A program made the position numbers and the translations under genes. A DNA stretch of 64,000 bases, taken from NCBI GenBank assembly GCA_965221075.1, contig OZ244865.1, positions 2,666,001-2,730,000 of the forward strand. Reading direction: 5' to 3'. The stretch is from UBA2970 sp965221075. GTDB lineage: Bacteria; Verrucomicrobiota; Verrucomicrobiia; Limisphaerales; AAA164-E04. Under the pieces are notes generated by a model that worked only from the letters and a program-made list of their open reading frames with translations, searched no databases and had not been told where the DNA came from. Of this stretch, positions 6,719 to 14,218 are shown one piece after another (position 1 is the stretch's first letter; the number at the start of each line of letters is the position of its first letter).

Positions 6719-9475
6719 CTACGGCCCCCAGGCGCCCGGCCGGTGGAGGTCGTGGATCACCACCGGCTGGGAGGCGTGCCGGGCCGCGGGATCCCGCTCC
6801 CGGGCCAGGGCCACCGCCCGGTCCCGGGCGTTGTCGTCGGAGCGGTAGCGGTCGTGGAGGGCGCGGTGCTCCATGGCCGCCTCCTCCTCCCCCAGCAGCG
6901 AATGGAGGATCCCCAGATTGTGGTGCGCGGTCTCGTTCTCCGGATCCAGGGCAAGGGTCTCCCGGAAGGAGGCCGCCGCCAGCCTCAGGATCCGCTCGTA
7001 CTCCCCGGGGCGGCCCCGCAGGGTGGGCGACATGGCCAGGTAGGTGAGGCCCAGCTCGTTGTGCGCCCGGTAGTCCCGCGAGAAGTCCAGCCCCCGCCGC
7101 ACCATCTCCGCGTCCCGCTGCTCCAGCAGCGACCGGAGATCCGCCACCGCCCGATCGAAGAGCCCGTTCTGCCGGTTGACCATGGCTCCCAGCCACAGGA
7201 GGGGCCCGCGCGGGGCCGGCGGATCGAAGGCCGCGGCCCGGCCCAGGGCCTCCCCGGCCTGGGCCACGCGGCCCTCCCGCAGGTAGACCCGGGCCAGGTT
7301 GAGCGGTCCGTCGGGACGCCCCAGCCGCTCCACCATCCCGAAGGCCTCCTCGGCCTGCGCCAGCTGGCCGGCCCCCTCGCCGGCCCGCAGCAGGCCGATG
7401 CCGTAGTCGTTCCAGCGCTCCCATTCCGGCGCCGGGTAGCGCCTGCCCTCCCCGCCGGCCACGGGGAGCGCGACTCGGTCGGAGGCGATCTCGGTCACCG
7501 GCAGGCGGTTGACGTGCCCCTCGCCGTGGACGTGCCTCATGTAGCGGGAGTCGAACTTGCGGTGCAGCACCCGCGCCTCCACCTCCAGGTCCTCCCGCTG
7601 GCCCTCGGGGACCCGGAGCCGGTAGTGGACCACGTCGGCGGATCCCGGGGGTATCTGGTTGTCGTAGAGCGGAACGAAGATGTCGGCGGCGTTGCGCCGG
7701 TCGATCCGCATGCCCTCCCGGTCCAGCATGTAGACGTTGACGAAGTGCGACCAGGGATCCACCTCCAGATCCCGGCTCATCCCCCCGCTGCGGCCCACCA
7801 CCCGCTCCCCGGAGCGTACCGTCAGCTCCACCCACACCTGGTTGGAGTCGGCGGTGCCCTGGGTGAAGGCGTGCCCGGTCTTCAGGTTGCGCAGCACCAC
7901 CTCCAGGAGGTACTCCCCTCCCGCCTCCAGGGGGGGAAGGCCTCCGCCCAGGGGGGCCGAGAGGCCGCCGTCGATCCGCCCTCCGGCGCGCAGGCCGAAG
8001 AGGTCGACGCGCAGCGAGCCCTCCAGCATGGCCCGCTGGGCCGCCATCGCCTCCTCGCTCCCGCCCAGCGAGGCGACGAAGGTGTTCCCCCCGGCGAACT
8101 GGTGGTCGTGGATCGAGAGCTCGCCGCCCTCCTGGAAGCGGGCGGCCCCGAAGTCCTCCGAGGGGCGCAGGGGCATGTGGCAGAGGTTGCAGTCGGCCTG
8201 CGCCCTGGGGGGGTAGTAGAAGGACTGGGCGCTGGAGCCGGAGACGCCGCTGAGCAGGAAGCTGTCGTAGTGGTTCTGGCCCCGCAGCCACTCCCGGTAT
8301 CCGGTCAGCTCGCCCGGCAGGCTCGCCTTGTGGCAGGTGGAGCAGAACTCGGCGCTCCGGTGGAGCGGCTTCAGGAAGGTCTTCCGGTGGAAGTCGGGCT
8401 TGGCCCGGATCAGCTGGCGGTTGACGAAGCGCAGCAGGGGGCTGCGGCTGGAGGCGAAGGGGTAGTGGAGCGGCTCCTCGATGGTGTAGTCGGCGTTGCC
8501 CCGGGGGCTGTTGACGTGGGTGATCGCGTGGCAGACGGTGCAGGTGATGCCGGCGTGGGCGGTGGGATGCGACTCCATGTCGAAGTCCGGCCGGTCGAAG
8601 GCGCCGCTCAGGAAGGGCACCGGGTCGTGGCAGCCGGCGCACCAGCGGGAGGCCCGGGCGCTCCCGTCCCGCTCCATGAGCATGGAGCGGGTGTCGCGTA
8701 TCGAGAAAAGGTAGGGCTCGTTGTTGAAGGAGCTGAAGCGGTGGGCGCTGTGGAACCACCCCTGGTAGGCGTCGGGATGGCACTCCCGGCAGTAGCTGTC
8801 CATCATCAGGGTCTCGGCCGGGATGAAGTCCCCGCTGGCGGTCCGGGCCAGCGAGGGCTCGAAGTACCGGGCCCCCTCGGGGGGCCCCTCCCGGTTCCAG
8901 TGGCGGGGATCCCGGGAGTGGAGCCACACCAGGATCGCCGCCATCGGGACCAGCGCCGCCGCCCAGCCCAGCCCGGCCCTCCAGCGCACCCTCGGTCCCG
9001 AGAGCCGGTGCATCAGGTAGAGCCCCACCAGGACCGCGGGAATCGCCGCGTGCAGCCAGTAGACGATTCTCCGGGTCCCGGGATGGCGGATCTCCAGGCC
9101 CTCCACCCGCATCAGGGCGACCCCGGTGATCACCAGGGCCAGCGAGCCCAGGGCCAGGGACCAGCCCAGGCGGACCGCCCGCCGGTTGGGACGGGAGCGG
9201 GCCCGCCGGGCGTGGCCCAGGACGAAGCCCGCCAGGGGAACCGTCAGCGCCAGCCCCAGGACCAGGTGCGCCAGGAACATGTACTGGTAGAAGTGGTCCT
9301 GGTAGCTCTCCTGCCGCCACCACTCCAGGAAGGTGATCCCCGAGAGGTAGGCCGAGTTGACCATCAGGAGGGCCGTCAGGGCCAGCAGCAGGCGCAGCAG
9401 CAGGCGCAGCCGCGGCCCCACCGTGGGGGAGCTCCCCCCGCCGGTCCTCTCGCTGCGGCCCTTGTCGATCGCCAT
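6719..9475 (-). CDS. Membrane-anchored five-haem cytochrome c with C-terminal TPR domain
   Basis: 918 residues. Residues about 20-190 hold five hydrophobic segments (LLLRLLLALTALLMVNSAY; the YMFLAHLVLGL helix; LGWSLALGSLALVITGVAL; WLHAAIPAVLVGLYLMH; GWAAALVPMAAILVWLH), reminiscent of a small cytochrome b-like membrane domain. About 245-430 contain five c-type haem motifs CxxCH: CRECH, CAGCH, CTVCH, CSTCH and CNLCH, with extra histidines as possible distal ligands. A beta-rich region follows, then TPR-like helical repeats (about 700-900). The layout suggests an inner-membrane electron-transfer protein with a periplasmic haem domain. It is followed by the FG-GAP/ASPIC gene after 4 bases. I chose the ATG at 9475 because the open frame further upstream is antisense to the YggS-like gene. 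The electron partner is unknown. Confidence 0.85.
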   Translation of the reverse strand: MAIDKGRSERTGGGSSPTVGPRLRLLLRLLLALTALLMVNSAYLSGITFLEWWRQESYQDHFYQYMFLAHLVLGLALTVPLAGFVLGHARRARSRPNRRAVRLGWSLALGSLALVITGVALMRVEGLEIRHPGTRRIVYWLHAAIPAVLVGLYLMHRLSGPRVRWRAGLGWAAALVPMAAILVWLHSRDPRHWNREGPPEGARYFEPSLARTASGDFIPAETLMMDSYCRECHPDAYQGWFHSAHRFSSFNNEPYLFSIRDTRSMLMERDGSARASRWCAGCHDPVPFLSGAFDRPDFDMESHPTAHAGITCTVCHAITHVNSPRGNADYTIEEPLHYPFASSRSPLLRFVNRQLIRAKPDFHRKTFLKPLHRSAEFCSTCHKASLPGELTGYREWLRGQNHYDSFLLSGVSGSSAQSFYYPPRAQADCNLCHMPLRPSEDFGAARFQEGGELSIHDHQFAGGNTFVASLGGSEEAMAAQRAMLEGSLRVDLFGLRAGGRIDGGLSAPLGGGLPPLEAGGEYLLEVVLRNLKTGHAFTQGTADSNQVWVELTVRSGERVVGRSGGMSRDLEVDPWSHFVNVYMLDREGMRIDRRNAADIFVPLYDNQIPPGSADVVHYRLRVPEGQREDLEVEARVLHRKFDSRYMRHVHGEGHVNRLPVTEIASDRVALPVAGGEGRRYPAPEWERWNDYGIGLLRAGEGAGQLAQAEEAFGMVERLGRPDGPLNLARVYLREGRVAQAGEALGRAAAFDPPAPRGPLLWLGAMVNRQNGLFDRAVADLRSLLEQRDAEMVRRGLDFSRDYRAHNELGLTYLAMSPTLRGRPGEYERILRLAAASFRETLALDPENETAHHNLGILHSLLGEEEAAMEHRALHDRYRSDDNARDRAVALARERDPAARHASQPVVIHDLHRPGAWGP

Positions 9476-9487
9476 CTCCGGTCGCCC

Positions 9488-9516
9488 TTGCCGCGATCCC
9501 GGAGCCGGGATACGGT
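9488..9516 (+). promoter_or_regulatory. Candidate promoter for yggS-like gene, with inverted repeat in spacer
   Basis: TTGCCG (9488-9493), 17-bp spacer, TACGGT (9511-9516). The spacer carries the inverted repeat TCCCGG-AG-CCGGGA (9497-9510), a possible operator. A second palindrome, CCCGGAGCTCCGGG (9545-9558), lies in the leader before the ATG at 9584. The opposite strand leads into the cytochrome gene, so either gene could be controlled from here. Confidence 0.4.
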
Positions 9517-9583
9517 CGGTCCTGCGCCGGCGCCATCCTAGCCGCCCGGAGCTCCGGGAGCATCCAGAAAACATCCCCGCCCG

Positions 9584-10270
9584 ATGAGCATCGCCGAGAA
9601 CCTCGAGGCCCTCAGAGGGAGGATCGGCGCGGCCGCCCGCCGGGCGGGCCGGGATCCCGGGGAGATCGCCCTGGTGGCGGTGGGCAAGGGGCATCCGCCC
9701 CGGGCCATCGGGGAGGCCAGGGAGGCGGGTCTCAGGATCTTCGGCGAGAGCCGGGTCCAGGAGCTCAGGAGCAAGATCCAGCTGTGCCCCGGCGACCTGG
9801 AATGGCACTTCATCGGGCACCTCCAGACCAACAAGTGCCGGGAGGCGGCCTCCTGCAGCCGCATGGTCCACGGAGTGGACAGCGAGCGGCTCGCCCTGGC
9901 CCTGGAGGCCGCCTGCCGCAAGCTCTCCCGCACCCTGCCGGTGCTGCTCGAGGTCAACGTCTCGGGCGAGGCCTCCAAGCACGGCTTTCCCCCGGAGCGG
10001 CTCCCGGAGATCCTGCCCCGCCTCGGCGGGCTGGAGCGGCTGGAGATCCTGGGGCTGATGACCCTGGCCCCCTGGAGCCCCGACCCCGGGGCCGCCCGTC
10101 CCCACTTCCGGCGCCTGCGGGAGCTGCGGGAGCGCGCCGAAGCGGTCCTGGGGGCCCCCCTTCCCCACCTGAGCATGGGGATGAGCCGGGACTTCGAGGC
10201 GGCGGTCGAGGAGGGGAGCACCCTGGTCCGGATCGGGAGCGCCCTGTTCGGCCCGAGGCCCTCCGCCTGA
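9584..10270 (+). CDS. YggS/PROSC family pyridoxal-5'-phosphate homeostasis protein
   Basis: 228 residues, the normal length for the family. The fold is that of the alanine racemase N-terminal TIM barrel. The PLP-binding lysine is in VAVGKGHP (about residue 31). Other family landmarks are FGESRVQEL, EWHFIGHLQTNKC, VNVSGEASKHG and the phosphate-binding LSMGMSRDFEAAVEEGSTLVRIG near the C-terminus, of which I give only the key segment SMGMSRDF. These proteins buffer free PLP in the cytoplasm and have no known catalytic activity. It is followed on the same strand by a separate promoter and a small unknown gene. Confidence 0.93.
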   Translation: MSIAENLEALRGRIGAAARRAGRDPGEIALVAVGKGHPPRAIGEAREAGLRIFGESRVQELRSKIQLCPGDLEWHFIGHLQTNKCREAASCSRMVHGVDSERLALALEAACRKLSRTLPVLLEVNVSGEASKHGFPPERLPEILPRLGGLERLEILGLMTLAPWSPDPGAARPHFRRLRELRERAEAVLGAPLPHLSMGMSRDFEAAVEEGSTLVRIGSALFGPRPSA

Positions 10271-10299
10271 TTGGCAAAAGCGCCGCTTTCCCCTACCCT
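10271..10299 (+). promoter_or_regulatory. Promoter for 93-residue gene and prolyl oligopeptidase
   Basis: TTGGCA (10271-10276), 17-bp spacer, TACCCT (10294-10299), beginning directly after the stop codon of the yggS-like gene. The ATG at 10310 is 10 bases past the -10, so the leader would be about 4 nucleotides. Confidence 0.6.
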
Positions 10300-10309
10300 C
10301 CCCGCGCCG

Positions 10310-10591
10310 ATGGAACTGAGGGTGGAGAACTACCGGGAGGAGATCGCCCAGGCGCTCGACCGGTACAACAGGTACGTGGTCTGCCTGGAGAAGCCCACCG
10401 AGAAGTTCCAGCTGTCCCTGGTCAGCCTGCTCAACAAGGCGATCAAGGCCTTCGGGGAGCGGGAGGCCGGGCTGCGCCACGGGGTGGCGCTCGACTCCCA
10501 CGTGACGGTGATCCTCAGCGAGGTCCCGGGAAAGATCCCGCTGTGCGGGATCTACTTCAACCTGCACACCCCCTACTGGCGCAATGAGTGA
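10310..10591 (+). CDS. Small protein of unknown function
   Basis: 93 residues, cytoplasmic, no signal or membrane segment. It begins MELRVENYREEIAQALD and ends HTPYWRNE. A predicted helical first half is followed by a beta-rich second half (DSHVTVILSEVPGKIPLCGIY). I do not recognise the family. The evidence that it is real is its own well-formed promoter with a very short leader, its codon usage, which is like that of its neighbours, and an 8-base overlap with the prolyl oligopeptidase gene, which implies coupled translation. Confidence 0.65.
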   Translation: MELRVENYREEIAQALDRYNRYVVCLEKPTEKFQLSLVSLLNKAIKAFGEREAGLRHGVALDSHVTVILSEVPGKIPLCGIYFNLHTPYWRNE

Positions 10592-12749
10592 GCCGCGCTC
10601 GCACGCCCCGGCCCCCGCGGGCCTCCGGATCCTCCCCGTCCTGCTCCTGGCCTGGTCCCTCCCTCCGGCGCTCTCCCAGCCGATGGAATACCCTCCCACC
10701 CGCAAGATCCCCCATGCCGACGAGTACCACGGGACCAGGGTCGAGGATCCCTACCGCTGGCTGGAGGAGGACGTGCGCGAGTCCCCCGAGGTGCGCGCCT
10801 GGGTCGAGGCCCAGAACCGGCTCTCCTCCGCCCACCTGGAGTCGCTGGCCCACCGCGAGCCGATCCGGAGCCTGATCGCCCGCCTGTGGGACTACGAGCG
10901 CTACAGCCCCCCCTTCCGGCGCGGCCGCTGGCGCTACTACTGGAAGAACGACGGCCTGCAGAACCAGGAGGTCCTCTACCGGCATGCGGTCGCGGGCGGC
11001 GCCCCGGAGCTGGTGATCGATCCCAACCTCTGGTCCGGGGACGGCACCCTGGCGCTGGGCTCGGTCTCCCTCTCCCCCGAGGGCCGCTACCTGGCCTACA
11101 GCGTCCAGGACGGGGGCTCCGACTGGCGCACCTGGCGGGTGATGGAGACCGGCTCGAAGAGGATCCTGGAGGACGAGATCCGCTGGGTGAAGTTCAGCGG
11201 CGTCGGCTGGACCGCCGACGGCAGGGGCTTCTTCTACAGCCGCTATCCGGCCCCGGATCCGGACCAGGCCTTCCAGTCGCTCAACAAGGACCAGAAGGTC
11301 TACTACCACCGCGTCGGCTCCCCGCAGGAATCCGACACGCTGGTCTACCAGCGGCCGGACCAGCCGGACTGGGGCTTCCTGCCCGAGGTCACCGAGGACG
11401 GCCGCTACCTGGTCCTCACCGTCTGGAAGGGGACCGACGACCGCTACCGCGTCCTCTACCGGGATCTGGAGGATCCCTACGCCATGCCCGCCGATCTGGT
11501 CGGCCACTTCGACAACGAGTACACCTTCCTGGGCAACGAGGGGCCGCTCTTCTACTTCAAGACCGATCTGGAGGCCCCCAACCGGCGCGTGGTGGGGATC
11601 GACATCCGCCGCCCCGGCGAGATCCTGGAGATCGTCCCCGAGCGGGAGGAGGCTCTCCAGGAGGCGCGGATCGTCGGCGACGCCCTGATCGCCGGCTATC
11701 TCCGCCACGCCAGCTCCCGGGTGCGCCTCCACGACCTGGACGGCGCCTTGGTCCGGGAGCTGGAGCTGCCCGGGATCGGGACCGCCGGGGGCTTCACCGG
11801 GCGGCGAGGAGATTCGGAGACCTTCTACAGCTTCGCCAGCTTCGGCACCCCCTCCACCGTCTACCGCTACGACCTGCTCTCCCAGGAGGGCGGCATCCAC
11901 CGGCGGCCGCAGGCCGCCTTCGATCCGGAGGACTACGAGGTCGAGCAGCGCTTCTGCCGGAGCCGGGACGGCGCCCGGGTCCCCTTCTTCGTGGCCCGCC
12001 GCAAGGACGTCCGGCCCGACGGCGATCTGCCGGTCCTGCTCTACGGATACGGCGGCTTCAACATCTCGCTTCCGCCCCGCTTCTCCATCGGCAACCTGGC
12101 CTGGATGAGCATGGGCGGGGCGTACGTGCAGGCCAACCTGAGGGGAGGGGGCGAGTACGGCAAGGAATGGCACCAGGCCGGCACCCGCCACCGGAAGCAG
12201 AACGTGTTCGACGACTTCATCGCGGTGGCCGAATGGCTGATCGCCAACGGCTACACCCGGCCCGGACGGCTGGCCATCAGGGGAGGAAGCAACGGCGGCC
12301 TGCTGGTGGCCGCCTGCATGAACCAGCGCCCCGATCTGTTCGGGGCCTGCCTGCCCGCGGTGGGGGTGATGGACATGCTGCGCTTCCAGAAGTTCACCGC
12401 GGGGCGCTTCTGGGTCGACGACTACGGGTCCTCCGACGATCCCGAGGACTTCCGCGCCCTGCTGGCCTACTCCCCCTACCACAACCTCCAGCCCGGCACG
12501 GCCTACCCGCCCACCCTGGTGACCACCGCCGACACCGACGACCGGGTGGTGCCGGGCCACAGCTTCAAGTACGCGGCGCGGCTGCAGGAATTCCAGGGAG
12601 GGGAGGCTCCGGCGCTGATCCGGATCGAGACCCGGGCCGGGCACGGGGCCGGCAAGCCCACCTCGATGATCATCGACGAGCTGGCCGACCAGTGGGCCTT
12701 CCTGGTCCACCACCTGGACTTCGAGCCCCGCCTCGCCCCCGGGCCCTGA
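10584..12749 (+). CDS. Prolyl oligopeptidase (peptidase family S9A)
   Basis: 721 residues. A short N-terminal hydrophobic stretch (about 12-30) suggests export to the periplasm. The mature N-terminus starts with the family signature YPPTRKIPHADEYHGTRVEDPYRWLEE, of which DPYRWLE is diagnostic. A seven-bladed propeller region is followed by the alpha/beta hydrolase domain. The catalytic triad is visible: Ser569 in GGSNGG, Asp at 652/653 in TDDRVV, and His687 in RAGHGAG. The enzyme cleaves short peptides after proline. It overlaps the preceding small gene by 8 bases and ends 10 bases from the convergent lipoprotein gene. Confidence 0.95.
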   Translation: MSEPRSHAPAPAGLRILPVLLLAWSLPPALSQPMEYPPTRKIPHADEYHGTRVEDPYRWLEEDVRESPEVRAWVEAQNRLSSAHLESLAHREPIRSLIARLWDYERYSPPFRRGRWRYYWKNDGLQNQEVLYRHAVAGGAPELVIDPNLWSGDGTLALGSVSLSPEGRYLAYSVQDGGSDWRTWRVMETGSKRILEDEIRWVKFSGVGWTADGRGFFYSRYPAPDPDQAFQSLNKDQKVYYHRVGSPQESDTLVYQRPDQPDWGFLPEVTEDGRYLVLTVWKGTDDRYRVLYRDLEDPYAMPADLVGHFDNEYTFLGNEGPLFYFKTDLEAPNRRVVGIDIRRPGEILEIVPEREEALQEARIVGDALIAGYLRHASSRVRLHDLDGALVRELELPGIGTAGGFTGRRGDSETFYSFASFGTPSTVYRYDLLSQEGGIHRRPQAAFDPEDYEVEQRFCRSRDGARVPFFVARRKDVRPDGDLPVLLYGYGGFNISLPPRFSIGNLAWMSMGGAYVQANLRGGGEYGKEWHQAGTRHRKQNVFDDFIAVAEWLIANGYTRPGRLAIRGGSNGGLLVAACMNQRPDLFGACLPAVGVMDMLRFQKFTAGRFWVDDYGSSDDPEDFRALLAYSPYHNLQPGTAYPPTLVTTADTDDRVVPGHSFKYAARLQEFQGGEAPALIRIETRAGHGAGKPTSMIIDELADQWAFLVHHLDFEPRLAPGP

Positions 12750-12759
12750 GGCCCGCCCG

Positions 12760-13188
12760 CTACTGGGAGCGGGCCTCGTCGCCCGCCGCCGCAGTCCCCT
12801 CGAGGATGTCGGCCACCACGCTCCGGCCCCCGGTCGGCCCGGACACCCGCAGCCGGGACACCTTCTGCCCCTCCCGATAGAGGAAGAGGAGCTGGCCCTG
12901 GGGCGGCGCCTCCTCCAGGGCGTAGTCGATCACCACGAAGCGCAGCCGCTCCTCCACCTTAACCACCAGGCCCGTAGGCTCGTCCAGGGGCAGGATCACC
13001 GGGGAGGGGCCCGAGTAGGCAGGCCCTCTCGCCTCGGGCGCGTCCCGGCGCGCCTTCCCGCCGCAGGCGGCCAGGAGAGCCAGGAGCAGGGGCAGCCACG
13101 CCCGCCGCCCGCCGTAAGGGAGCCGCCCGCGCCCCGTCGGCCCATGGCCCCCGCGGCGGGGGGAGCGGGCGTGGATTCGGATCGGCAT
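12760..13188 (-). CDS. Putative lipoprotein of unknown function
   Basis: 142 residues as drawn. A hydrophobic segment ending in a lipobox (LLALLAAC-G, Cys at about residue 42) marks it as a lipoprotein. The region before the hydrophobic segment is long, basic and glycine-rich, so the true start is probably downstream of the ATG at 13188. The mature part is about 100 residues, with a beta-rich core (VKVEERLRFVVIDYAL ... GQLLFLYREGQKVSRLRVSGP) that could be a small barrel. The family is not recognised. It is convergent with the prolyl oligopeptidase gene and divergent from the YmdB-like gene. Confidence 0.6.
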   Translation of the reverse strand: MPIRIHARSPRRGGHGPTGRGRLPYGGRRAWLPLLLALLAACGGKARRDAPEARGPAYSGPSPVILPLDEPTGLVVKVEERLRFVVIDYALEEAPPQGQLLFLYREGQKVSRLRVSGPTGGRSVVADILEGTAAAGDEARSQ

Positions 13189-13286
13189 GGCGCGCGGCGG
13201 ACTCCGGGAGGCGAGGGGCCATTGTCGCGTCCGGAGCGCCCGGCGGCAATCCCTTTGCGGCGCGCCGCATCCGGCTCCCGCCCCGC

Positions 13287-13315
13287 TTGCCAGGGCCCGG
13301 CCCGGCGCCTACCCT
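13287..13315 (+). promoter_or_regulatory. Promoter for ymdB-like gene
   Basis: TTGCCA (13287-13292), 17-bp spacer, TACCCT (13310-13315). The GTG start at 13324 is 8 bases past the -10, leaving essentially no leader. Confidence 0.6.
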
Positions 13316-13323
13316 GGGCCGCG

Positions 13324-14109
13324 GTGAGGATCCTCTTCGTCGGCGACGTGGTCGGCTCTCCGGGGCGCCGGGCGGTGCGGGAGCTGGTTCCCCTGCTACG
13401 CCTGGAGCACGGGATCGACCTGGTGGTCGCCAACGGCGAGAACTCGGCCGGCGGCGCGGGCGTCACTCCGGGAACCGCCGGGGAGCTCTTCGACTCCCGG
13501 GTCGACGTGATCACCTCCGGAGACCATCTCTGGGACGAGAAGACGGTGGAGTCCCTGCTGGCGGACGAGCCCCGCTTCCTGCGCCCCCTCAACTATCCCC
13601 AGGGCACGCCCGGCTCGGGCTGGACCCTGTGGCCCGACGACCGGGAGCCGAGGGCCGCCGTGATCAACCTCCAGGGCCGCACCTTCATGCCGCCCCTCGA
13701 CAACCCCTTCCACGCGGTGGACCGGATCCTTCCCGAGATCCGCCGCAGGACGAAGGTGATCTTCGTGGACATGCACGCCGAGGCCACCTCGGAGAAGGTC
13801 GCCATGGCCCGCTTCCTGGACGGGCGCGTCACCGCCGTGGCGGGCACCCACACCCATATCCAGACCGCCGACGAGCAGATCCTGGAGGGGGGGACCGGCT
13901 TCCTCTGCGACGCCGGCTGCACCGGCGGGCAGGACGGGGTGCTGGGACGCTCGGCCGGCCCCGTGCTGAAGCGCTACCTGACCGGCCGGCCGCAGCGCTT
14001 CGGCGTGGCCAAGAAGAAGGCGATGCTGCAGGGCCTGCTCCTGGAGGCCGATCCCGCGAGCGGCAGGTGCCTCCGGGTGGAGCGGATCCGGGATCCCCTT
14101 CCCGAGTAG
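13324..14109 (+). CDS. YmdB/TIGR00282 family metallophosphoesterase
   Basis: 261 residues, the normal length for this family of binuclear-metal phosphodiesterases; the Bacillus homologue YmdB hydrolyses 2',3'-cyclic nucleotides. Motifs: VGDVVGSPG (first metal Asp), NGENSAGG (Glu/Asn), TSGDHLWDEK, VDMHAEATSEK and GTHTHIQTADE. In most relatives I know, the third motif reads GNH; here the metal-ligand Asn is Asp, a conservative change. The start is the GTG right after the promoter; an in-frame extension upstream has no support and would run through the promoter. Cytoplasmic. Confidence 0.9.
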   Translation: MRILFVGDVVGSPGRRAVRELVPLLRLEHGIDLVVANGENSAGGAGVTPGTAGELFDSRVDVITSGDHLWDEKTVESLLADEPRFLRPLNYPQGTPGSGWTLWPDDREPRAAVINLQGRTFMPPLDNPFHAVDRILPEIRRRTKVIFVDMHAEATSEKVAMARFLDGRVTAVAGTHTHIQTADEQILEGGTGFLCDAGCTGGQDGVLGRSAGPVLKRYLTGRPQRFGVAKKKAMLQGLLLEADPASGRCLRVERIRDPLPE

Positions 14110-14218
14110 CCGGCGCCCCCGCCGGCCCGGGGACCGGGGCGGGGCGGGCCTCCCGCGGCCGGACCGATCAGGAGCGGGGGATCGCCCCGGCGCATGGGCG
14201 GACGCTTGGCCGGGGGCC

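Noticed and set aside
9380..9415. CAGCAGGCG-type tandem repeat
   Set aside because: It encodes the LRLLLRLLL start of the first membrane helix of the cytochrome.
9476..10705. Upstream extension of the multihaem cytochrome frame
   Set aside because: It runs antisense through the YggS-like gene and has no membrane or haem features; the membrane domain starts after the ATG at 9475.
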